DNA of 17,238 nt from Chlamydiota bacterium (GTDB taxonomy: Bacteria; Chlamydiota; Chlamydiia; Chlamydiales; Rhabdochlamydiaceae). Where the stretch lies: assembly GCA_023269365.1 (NCBI GenBank), contig JAHFTN010000015.1:1-17238 (forward strand), in the 5' to 3' direction. Positions 6,461-12,446 of the stretch are shown in pieces (within the stretch, counting starts at the first letter, position 1; each line of letters starts with the position of its first letter). A program made the translations under genes and the position numbers. A model generated the notes under the pieces. That model did not search any database, was not told the DNA's origin, and was given only the letters and a program-made list of their open reading frames with translations.

Positions 6461-8326
6461 TTACCGTTTCACAGACAACGCTGCTTTGCGCGCCATAAAC
6501 CACTGTTGCAAAATTCCCAGTCCCATAGAAGAGAGCCAATAGAGGTTAAGCCCTGAGGGGAAATGGTAAAACATGACGGCAAAGACAAGGGTCATAATAT
6601 TGCCCATCATTTTTTGCTGTTTTTGTTGGTCGGTCATGAGGCGCGGGTCTTTGGGGCCTGTCGCACTGAAACGCTGTTGTGCCCACATTACACCGCCAAG
6701 CAAAATGGGCAGGAGGTGGAACTGGTTTCCAAAGAAAATTACGGGGTAATTCCAGCTAAATAAGACGTCGGGTGCAGTCAGGTTATTGATCCATCCCGGG
6801 ATGAAGGAAGCGCCTCTTAGCTCAAAGGCCGACTTGAGTAGATCGAACATCCCAATCAAGAAAGGAAGTTGGATCAAAAGAGGGAAACACCCTGAAAGAG
6901 GATTGACCCCCTGCTCTTTGTAGAGGGCCATGATTTCCATCTGAGCGCGCTTGGGCTCTTTCTTATACTTCTCTTGTATGATAGAGACTTTGGGAGCGAT
7001 CTTTTGCATCTTCAGCGTCGATTTGATCGACCAAGCATTTAATGGGTAGAGCATGATGCGCAGGGCTAGCGTTAACAAAATAATCGAAATCCCCCATGAG
7101 GAGGTGATCTTATAAAACAGGTTCATCAAGATGAACAGAAATTTAGCAAAGGGCTCAGAGATAAAGGTAAACCACCCATGGAAGCTAAGGGCTAGGGTGT
7201 ATTCCGGGTCGTAGCCAGTGGCAGGGTCTGCAAAGGTGCGGTCGACAGTCTGTAAAATGTCAGTTTGGAGAGGGCCTGCATAGTAGCGCAGTTGTGTTGT
7301 TTGAGCACGCAGCGGAAGCTGAAACTCGTAGCCGGGGTATTTGTCTGCGGGGTAGGGAGTGTATTCAGGATCGATGAGAGAGAATCTAGAGGGGTCTTCA
7401 ACTCCTGCTATTTTGCATGCCCGGTAGCCAGGAGGGATCTCTGTCAAAGGGTCAATGATCAAACCAAAAAAACCATTCGCGTTGCACACCCAGTTGGGGT
7501 AAATCCCCGTTGAGGCAATACACTCTTTAGGGAGAGAAAGGGATTCTATGGCGCTCTTTCCATTGCTCTTTGTGATTTTGTAGGTCAGCGCGGGAGCGGC
7601 ACTGTCGGAGATGAGTTCTACTTCAGGAACGCCGCTTGTGAGCCATAAGCCCCGCCCGTCTCCATCCACTTTGATCGATACCTCTAAACAGTAGGGAGCT
7701 TCTTCTGCATTAGAGGGGAGTTTGAAAATTTTTGTGATTTTCCTATTCGACTCAGCACATTCAAATTCGATGAGATCTTTTTCAAGCCGCTTCAAGGTGT
7801 AAGGCTTGCGGTCCATCTCCGGGGGCTCTCCCACGATCCTCAGGGCGTAGTAGCGTATAGGGGAGTTGAGAGGTTTTTTCTGGCTCAGTAGAGCTCTTCT
7901 TAGCAGCGGATAGTAACCGCCCAAAGTGCCCTGCTCGATTTTTTTCACTCCTGTTCCCGTATTGATATAGTAGGGAAAAGAGGGAAAATGGTCGTTGAAG
8001 GAGTTGTCAGCGGCAAAATTTCGGTCGATATCTGTAGGGAGCACGATGCTTTTTGTATTTTCTTTTGTGGCAAAGGGGAGATTGATCTCAGCAATGGCAC
8101 CTCCCAAATTAGAAAATACGATCTGTTGGTAGGCATTTTCTAAGACAAAAAACTCTTCATTGCCAGAAGGAGTTATGAGGGGAGTTGTAGAAGGGGAGAA
8201 TACTGTTTCTACAGTAGGTTTCGAAGCGATTGCTTTTGGAGAGGGATTGCTCGAAGAGAACCACTGATTGATAAAAAAAAGAGTGATGGTCAGTGCGATC
8301 ACAAAAATAAACGAGCGTTTGTCCAT
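6461..8326 (-). CDS. yidC: Membrane protein insertase YidC
   Basis: YidC inserts and folds inner-membrane proteins, alone or with SecYEG. This 621-residue protein has an N-terminal transmembrane helix (about 6-23), a large periplasmic domain (about 55-380) and the conserved C-terminal insertase core from about residue 395. In the core, ALRIMLYPLN carries the groove arginine (Arg423), QKIAPKVSIIQEKYK is the cytoplasmic coiled-coil hairpin, GCFPLLIQLPFLIGMFDLL follows, and SGLNLYWLSS (591-600) lies in the last helices. As I recall, Chlamydia YidC is considerably longer, so the periplasmic part is shorter here and closer to the proteobacterial size. It precedes dnaA by 27 bases and is probably cotranscribed with it. 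The start ATG at 8326 has only a weak AGGG upstream. In Chlamydia, lgt precedes yidC; here a divergent small gene does. Confidence 0.93.
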   Translation of the reverse strand: MDKRSFIFVIALTITLFFINQWFSSSNPSPKAIASKPTVETVFSPSTTPLITPSGNEEFFVLENAYQQIVFSNLGGAIAEINLPFATKENTKSIVLPTDIDRNFAADNSFNDHFPSFPYYINTGTGVKKIEQGTLGGYYPLLRRALLSQKKPLNSPIRYYALRIVGEPPEMDRKPYTLKRLEKDLIEFECAESNRKITKIFKLPSNAEEAPYCLEVSIKVDGDGRGLWLTSGVPEVELISDSAAPALTYKITKSNGKSAIESLSLPKECIASTGIYPNWVCNANGFFGLIIDPLTEIPPGYRACKIAGVEDPSRFSLIDPEYTPYPADKYPGYEFQLPLRAQTTQLRYYAGPLQTDILQTVDRTFADPATGYDPEYTLALSFHGWFTFISEPFAKFLFILMNLFYKITSSWGISIILLTLALRIMLYPLNAWSIKSTLKMQKIAPKVSIIQEKYKKEPKRAQMEIMALYKEQGVNPLSGCFPLLIQLPFLIGMFDLLKSAFELRGASFIPGWINNLTAPDVLFSWNYPVIFFGNQFHLLPILLGGVMWAQQRFSATGPKDPRLMTDQQKQQKMMGNIMTLVFAVMFYHFPSGLNLYWLSSMGLGILQQWFMARKAALSVKR

Positions 8327-8465
8327 GAAAAACCCTAAATTTGAGAAATAAAGTTGGAGTGTAGCAGATTACAATTTTTTCGCGTGGAAGTAATTGTGTT
8401 GAATTTTTTTTTATATATTTATAGGATGCGGTTTAGGGATTTAACCCATTTTTATAGGAGTATGT

Positions 8466-8699
8466 ATGAAAAAAGACGAGAAGTGCGTTGAGAAACAGCC
8501 AAGACAACAGCAACAGCAGCAGCAACAAGCAGCAAGAGCAGAAACGTGTGCTAAGCAGCAGCAAGAAATTTTAAAAAAACAACAGAGACAGATCACTCAG
8601 TTGCAACAACAACAGCAACAGTTGAAAAAGCAATTTTATGATTTGGCAAAGTGCGCAAAGAGCCCAGGGGCTGCTGTTAAAAGAAAGAACAGAGTGTGA
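8466..8699 (+). CDS. Small glutamine-rich, probably coiled-coil protein of unknown function
   Basis: The 77-residue protein is made largely of Gln, Lys, Arg and Ala. There is a run of eight Gln at about 15-22 and two further Gln-rich stretches (about 30-41 and 46-51), encoded by mixed CAG/CAA codons, and a basic tail ending VKRKNRV. Three Cys are spread through it (7, 28 and 63). The heptad-like spacing of Leu, Ile and Gln between about 31 and 60 suggests a helical coiled coil. A good RBS (TAGGAG, 5 bases before the ATG) and a strong hairpin after the stop support a real, singly transcribed gene. An overlapping ATG at 8462 opens only a 9-codon frame and is rejected. It is divergent from yidC. 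I do not recognise a family. Nucleic-acid binding is possible from the charge; a secreted role is a guess. Confidence 0.65.
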   Translation: MKKDEKCVEKQPRQQQQQQQQAARAETCAKQQQEILKKQQRQITQLQQQQQQLKKQFYDLAKCAKSPGAAVKRKNRV

Positions 8700-8710
8700 T
8701 TTTTAATCAG

Positions 8711-8745
8711 TACATACCATTAACCTTTCTGGTTCGTGGTATGTA
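8711..8745 (+). terminator. Hairpin after the glutamine-rich gene
   Basis: TACATACCA (8711-8719) pairs perfectly with TGGTATGTA (8737-8745). After a two-position bulge an inner AACC/GGTT stem (8722-8725 with 8731-8734) closes a tttct loop. It starts 11 bases after the stop codon. The following bases (tatttcc) are only mildly T-rich, so termination may be inefficient or allow read-through to the transglutaminase-like gene at 8774. Confidence 0.6.
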
Positions 8746-8773
8746 TATTTCCTAGTCACAGGGCCATTTATTT

Positions 8774-9742
8774 ATGATCATCAACAGAACACATTCCATT
8801 CCGATTAAATGTTCTGTGAAATTACCTATACAAAGTCTCGAGTCGTTTAGTTCAGATTTACATCCCAGCGTTTTTCAAATTACTCATAATACAAAGTACG
8901 CCTACTCTACTCAGATCCTATCGAGCAAGCATCTGCTGCGGTTGCAACCTGTGACTGATACATCCCAATTAGTTTTGAGCTATGAATGCTCCGTTTCTGT
9001 GGGAAAGGGGGATGTGTGCAATTTTATAGGCGCATTTGGAAATAACGCCTCGTTTTTAGAGATCAACGAGCCCTATTCTGAGCTCAGCATTGTGAGTAAA
9101 TCGATTGTCGTGGTTCAAGAATTGCCAAAGAGGCTCGATGTATTGCATCAACCTCGCACGTTGCCCATGATTTGGATGCCTTGGGATCGGATGATGATGC
9201 AAGCCTATTTACAGCCTCCTGAATTGCCCGAGTCTGAATTATTTGAACTCGCTGAATATGCAATGAGTTTTGTAAAGAAAAAACACAGCGATGTGTACGA
9301 CATACTTATGAATATGAATGAGACGATTTATAAAGAGTACAAATATAAGCAAGGGGTCACCTCCCTGTCGACGACCCCCTACGAGGTGTATAGGAGCCGT
9401 GAGGGGGTCTGTCAGGACTTTGCCAATCTTTTAATTTGTCTTCTTCGCCTTCTCGATATCCCTGCGCGCTATCGAACGGGGTATCTTTTTACCGACACAG
9501 ATGATAAGAACAAGGCGCAAGCTGACGCGACTCACGCTTGGGTAGAGGTGTATTGCCCCTATTTCGGGTGGATGGGTCTTGACCCCACGAACGGATGTAG
9601 AGCAGAAAAAGACCATATCCGCGTTGCTTGTGGGCGGCATTTTAGCGATGCAACGCCCACTTCCGGCACGATTTTTGAAGCGAAAGGAGAAGTTGAGGAG
9701 AGTTTGTCGACAAGTGTGCAGGTTGTACGCTTGAATTCTTAA
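8774..9742 (+). CDS. Transglutaminase-like cysteine protease family protein
   Basis: This 322-residue protein has a bacterial transglutaminase N-terminal region (about 33-115, beginning VFQITHNTKYAYS and including LRLQPV at 55-60), then the transglutaminase-like core. The catalytic triad is visible: Cys213 in REGVCQDFANL, His254 in ATHAWVEVY and Asp270 in GWMGLDPTNG. These are the standard motifs of the family, which usually hydrolyses or rearranges amide bonds. The substrate here is unknown. No signal peptide is seen, so it is probably cytoplasmic unless exported by another route. In many bacteria such genes sit beside alpha-E-domain and circularly permuted ATP-grasp genes; none are in this window. 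A weak AGGG about 10 bases upstream is the only RBS. It ends in a palindrome plus a terminator shared with the convergent TPR gene. Confidence 0.88.
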   Translation: MIINRTHSIPIKCSVKLPIQSLESFSSDLHPSVFQITHNTKYAYSTQILSSKHLLRLQPVTDTSQLVLSYECSVSVGKGDVCNFIGAFGNNASFLEINEPYSELSIVSKSIVVVQELPKRLDVLHQPRTLPMIWMPWDRMMMQAYLQPPELPESELFELAEYAMSFVKKKHSDVYDILMNMNETIYKEYKYKQGVTSLSTTPYEVYRSREGVCQDFANLLICLLRLLDIPARYRTGYLFTDTDDKNKAQADATHAWVEVYCPYFGWMGLDPTNGCRAEKDHIRVACGRHFSDATPTSGTIFEAKGEVEESLSTSVQVVRLNS

Positions 9743-9767
9743 ACCTAAAAACGGCCGTTTTTAGGTT
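9742..9767. terminator. Perfect 26-bp palindrome between convergent genes
   Basis: AACCTAAAAACGG is followed directly by its exact reverse complement, with the centre at 9754/9755. It begins on the last base of the transglutaminase stop codon and ends 3 bases before the TPR gene's stop. Because both arms carry A5/T5 runs it looks the same from both strands and can serve as a shared two-way terminator. Confidence 0.65.
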
Positions 9768-9770
9768 AAA

Positions 9771-11765
9771 TCACCTCTCATCGGGAGAGGTGTTTTGTTT
9801 ACGCTCGATTAGAGATAGAAATTCTTGGAAAAGACTTGTGGAGCGCACGTTATCGAGCCACTCATCTTCTAGGAGCTCGTCTAGGGAGGGGAGTACCTCT
9901 GCCTCATAAGCTTTTTTCAAGCAAAACATCCCCCTTTCACACTGACCCATCAACGAGTAGAGCCCCGCTAGGTAGGTATAGGCGTGAAGATTGCCTAAGC
10001 GCAAGGCGGCTTGAAGTTTCAGTTCCGCTTCTTGATAAAACTGATCAGATTCACTCGAATCAAAAGAGCCGATAGCTAAATTAATAAGAGCTGTTGCCCA
10101 GTCGAGAAGAACCGGATCATTGTCCTCTTCTTGTTTTAGGCTTAGGCGGTAATGATGGATTGCGCGATGAAAATGGCGCAATTCCCCCGTAGATTCTCCC
10201 AGGTGAGAAAGGGCGATTCCCAAGGGGTGATGTACAGAAGAAAAGTCGGGATCTACCATGAGGACATGAGTAAAGATTTCCACTGCGCGCTCATAGTAGG
10301 GGATCTCTTCATAAAAGCCCCCCAGCAGATCGAGCGTGCATGCATAGCGACAGAGCCAGTCGGGATGTTGATAGAGAGCATTTTTTTGCAGATAAAACAC
10401 TCTTTCAAATTGCACGCATGCCTCTTCTAGCAAGTGTTGCTCATCGGAGATCTCGCCAAGAGTTGACAGAGTGGAGGCGTAATCAAAGAGGGTGTAAGTA
10501 GAGGCTTGTAGGTCGAGTGCTTTTTGGAAAAAACGCAAAGCGAGCTTGAGGTCCTCTTCGTTGCTCTCCATCTCCCCTAAAAAAGCATAGGTCCATCCGA
10601 TGGCATGCCACAGGCGGTGGCAGGTGCGGTCGATCGAAAGGCCGAGTTGAAACTGCTCGATTGCTTGGTAGTAATAGTCGCTCTCATCGAAATAGTGACC
10701 AAAAGCCTGTAAACACAGCCCATAGCTATAGAGGATCTCGGGGTTTTCTTCCTCTTTTTCAAGAGCAGAAACGATCTTGCTTTCCGCCTCGTGGAGCAAG
10801 TCCAAATGCTCTGTATGGTTTCCCAAAAGGGCTAGCGCCTCTCCCCAGGTGCTTAAGATGTAGGGATCTTCAGCATTAAGAGCGGTTGCTTGTTTACATT
10901 TCTCGATGCACAAGTGCAGCTTTTTCACATCGCAATGGCGTTTGGCTGCATTGCAAAGAAATTGAGCCCATCTCAGCCACACAATGCTCTCTTGAGATTG
11001 TTTTTCTGTTGCGACTTGAAAGTGGGTATTTGCCTCTACAAAATGGTCTTCATCATGGGTATGAATATAGAGTTTTTCTAAAGCTGTTGCAAGAAGAAGG
11101 CAGCAATCAAACCCTTGAGGATCTAAGGTAAATGCGGTTTTTAAACACTGTACAGCCTTGAGAAAGAAGGTGAGGTCGTTGATCTGCGCTGCAAATTTAA
11201 GGCACGCATGTCCAAAATCTTGCCAGAACTCTGCAGGGGGATTTTCCTCGAAGGAGAGGGAGAGTTGAAAGGCTTGGATCGCCTGGTGCCAATCAAGGGC
11301 TTCTTCAGAATGTTCTGCTAGGTGAGAAAATACGGTGCCCAAATCCCAGTACAACTCAGAGAGGGCATCGCGGCTCTGGTGATCAGAAAGTGATACTGCT
11401 TTATTGAGTTTTTCTCTTGCTTCCTTGAAATAGTGATACTCTCCGGAATTGAGTCCTAAGACACACAACAAACTGCCCCAAGCCTGCCACGCGTCAAAAT
11501 CGTGGGGGTTGAGCTGTGTTGCGTATTTAAATTTCTTAGCCGCAAGGGGGAGAACCTTCTCTTGTCCCGCTTGGGTGCCCAATTCAAACAAAGAGAGTCC
11601 TTGAGTGAAGTAGACTTTAGGGTTAGATCCGTAGAGCCGCTCCGCTGTGCCAAAATAAAACAAACCGGTAGAGAGGTCCCCATTTAATAGTGCCGTTTCT
11701 CCCTGTATAAGTAACGAGTCTACACAGTGAGTGTCTTTAGAAAGAACGGAGAGATCTTGATCCAT
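9771..11765 (-). CDS. TPR-like helical repeat protein with a 41-residue period
   Basis: The 664-residue protein is built almost wholly of helical repeats. From about residue 90 on, units begin with an aromatic/aliphatic-x-x-W/Y-G/A pattern (AWQAWG, LYWDLG, FWQDFG, CCLLLA, VWLRWA, ILSTWG, ILYSYG, LWHAIG, LFDYAS, WLCRYA) and continue with an L..LG turn, an acidic loop, then EA...F..AL.LDP. Seven successive spacings are 42, 41, 41, 41, 41, 41 and 41 residues, longer than the canonical 34 of TPR; flanking ones are 44-46. The extra seven residues fall in the loop between helix A and helix B. About 13 repeats in total fit. TPR solenoids bind partner proteins, and the partner is unknown. No signal peptide or membrane helix is seen. 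AAGGAA lies 8 bases before the ATG, and a clear promoter lies about 120 bases upstream. It is monocistronic. Confidence 0.85.
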   Translation of the reverse strand: MDQDLSVLSKDTHCVDSLLIQGETALLNGDLSTGLFYFGTAERLYGSNPKVYFTQGLSLFELGTQAGQEKVLPLAAKKFKYATQLNPHDFDAWQAWGSLLCVLGLNSGEYHYFKEAREKLNKAVSLSDHQSRDALSELYWDLGTVFSHLAEHSEEALDWHQAIQAFQLSLSFEENPPAEFWQDFGHACLKFAAQINDLTFFLKAVQCLKTAFTLDPQGFDCCLLLATALEKLYIHTHDEDHFVEANTHFQVATEKQSQESIVWLRWAQFLCNAAKRHCDVKKLHLCIEKCKQATALNAEDPYILSTWGEALALLGNHTEHLDLLHEAESKIVSALEKEEENPEILYSYGLCLQAFGHYFDESDYYYQAIEQFQLGLSIDRTCHRLWHAIGWTYAFLGEMESNEEDLKLALRFFQKALDLQASTYTLFDYASTLSTLGEISDEQHLLEEACVQFERVFYLQKNALYQHPDWLCRYACTLDLLGGFYEEIPYYERAVEIFTHVLMVDPDFSSVHHPLGIALSHLGESTGELRHFHRAIHHYRLSLKQEEDNDPVLLDWATALINLAIGSFDSSESDQFYQEAELKLQAALRLGNLHAYTYLAGLYSLMGQCERGMFCLKKAYEAEVLPSLDELLEDEWLDNVRSTSLFQEFLSLIERKQNTSPDER
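9772..9800 (+). terminator. Rho-independent terminator for the plus strand, inside the TPR coding end
   Basis: CACCTCTC (9772-9779) pairs perfectly with GAGAGGTG (9785-9792) around a 5-base loop, followed by TTTTGTTT. This is a textbook intrinsic terminator for transcripts coming from the transglutaminase-like gene. It overlaps the stop and the last codons of the convergent TPR gene. Confidence 0.75.
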
Positions 11766-11813
11766 AGAATGTTCCTTAACTTAACTTAAAAAATCGTGCG
11801 CCCTCATTCGTTC

Positions 11814-11830
11814 TTTGCCTTCAAGGCAAA
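11814..11830 (-). promoter_or_regulatory. Small hairpin in the leader of the TPR gene
   Basis: TTTGCCT and AGGCAAA form a perfect 7-bp stem with a 3-base loop, about 50 bases upstream of the TPR start codon and inside the leader predicted from the promoter at 11894-11922. No T-run follows it on either strand, so it is not an intrinsic terminator. It could stabilise the leader or affect translation; a function is not shown. Confidence 0.35.
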
Positions 11831-11893
11831 AAAGACGGGAGCGCTTATAAAGGAGCAAGATGGTATAAGTTTGTGTTTATACGATAGGGGCAG

Positions 11894-11922
11894 ATTATAA
11901 GAAACCCCCTTTTTTTGGACAA
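11894..11922 (-). promoter_or_regulatory. Sigma70/sigma66-type promoter of the TPR gene
   Basis: On the minus strand TTGTCC (11917-11922) and a perfect TATAAT (11894-11899) are separated by exactly 17 bases. Transcription should start near 11887, giving a leader of about 120 bases before the ATG at 11765. This is the best promoter match seen in the window. Confidence 0.7.
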
Positions 11923-11936
11923 TGAGCCAACCTTTT

Positions 11937-11966
11937 TTGAAGGGAAAGTCCTTGTTAAATTAAAAT
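11937..11966 (+). promoter_or_regulatory. Candidate promoter of the thioesterase gene
   Basis: TTGAAG (11937-11942) and TAAAAT (11961-11966) are separated by 18 bases. The predicted start, near 11973, falls right at the ribosome binding site, which would give a very short leader. The -35 box lies about 15 bases from the divergent TPR promoter's -35 box, so the two promoters would lie back to back. Confidence 0.35.
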
Positions 11967-11973
11967 TTTAAAC

Positions 11974-11978
11974 AGGAG
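11974..11978 (+). promoter_or_regulatory. RBS that decides the thioesterase start
   Basis: AGGAG stands 5 bases before ATG 11984 but only 2 bases before the in-frame GTG at 11981. Normal spacing therefore favours the ATG. Confidence 0.7.
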
Positions 11979-11983
11979 AGGTG

Positions 11984-12379
11984 ATGTTTATATACCGCAC
12001 GAAGATGCATTTAAGACACACAGATGCAACGGGAGTCCTCTTTTTCCCCGAGCAGTTCAAATTCACTTCTGAGGCTTTTGAGGAGTTTTTAATTTATAGG
12101 GGAGTCTCATTAAAGGCTCTCATTGATTCCCCCTACCTGCTCCCCGTCGTCCATACGGAAGCCGACTACAAAGCCCCTCTTCAAATAGGAGATGTGATAG
12201 AAATCTCTGTTCAAGTCGTTAAACTAGGAATCTCTTCTGTGACCCTCCATTATGAGCTGCACCAAGAAAAAGGGGTAGAGGTCGGCACCGTCCAGACGGT
12301 CCATGTCGCCATAGACAAGGCGACCTGGAAGGCAGTTCCCCTTCCCCACTCACTTAGGCAAGTCTTTGCTATTCAGTAA
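11984..12379 (+). CDS. 4HBT-type hotdog thioesterase, candidate DHNA-CoA hydrolase
   Basis: This 131-residue single hotdog domain belongs to the 4-hydroxybenzoyl-CoA thioesterase family. The active-site motif RHTDATGVLFF at residues 11-21 has the catalytic Asp14. The central helix (about 25-48, FKFTSEAFEEFL) and the following strands (DYKAPLQIGDVIEISVQV, SSVTLHYEL) fit the usual order and length. The family includes the 1,4-dihydroxy-2-naphthoyl-CoA hydrolase of cyanobacteria and plants (Slr0204 type), and the wording of the active-site motif is close to what I recall for that subgroup. The men operon lies 1.4 kb away on the other strand and contains no thioesterase, so this protein is a reasonable candidate for releasing DHNA from DHNA-CoA. 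The alternative is a general acyl-CoA thioesterase (YbgC-like). The start is set by the RBS; a GTG three bases earlier is less likely. Confidence 0.85.
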   Translation: MFIYRTKMHLRHTDATGVLFFPEQFKFTSEAFEEFLIYRGVSLKALIDSPYLLPVVHTEADYKAPLQIGDVIEISVQVVKLGISSVTLHYELHQEKGVEVGTVQTVHVAIDKATWKAVPLPHSLRQVFAIQ

Positions 12380-12389
12380 CTTAGTATAT

Positions 12390-12436
12390 ATGGATTGCAT
12401 TCCATTGTTTTATGCGTTATTATGGGATTATAATCC
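12390..12436 (+). promoter_or_regulatory. Candidate promoter of the ATPase gene with two palindromes
   Basis: TTGTTT (12405-12410) and TATAAT (12429-12434) are separated by 18 bases. The -10 box is the centre of a perfect 12-bp palindrome, GGATTATAATCC (12425-12436). A near-perfect 16-bp palindrome, ATGGATTGCATTCCAT (12390-12405, one mismatched pair), touches the -35 box. Two dyads placed over the boxes suggest a repressor site. The predicted start near 12441 leaves only about 6 bases before the ATG at 12447, so the message would be nearly leaderless and would lose the AGGA at 12437-12440. Either that is so, or the true promoter lies further upstream. Confidence 0.4.
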
Positions 12437-12446
12437 AGGATAGGGG

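Noticed and set aside
8508..8630. CAG/CAA repeats as a CRISPR array or microsatellite
   Set aside because: The units are single codons with no spacers, the two triplets are mixed irregularly, and the frame is coding throughout.
9431..9640. Minus-strand frame opposite the catalytic part of the transglutaminase-like gene
   Set aside because: It covers the His-Asp motif region of an intact gene and has no features of its own.
11981..11983. GTG as the thioesterase start
   Set aside because: The RBS is only 2 bases away; the ATG at 11984 has normal 5-base spacing.
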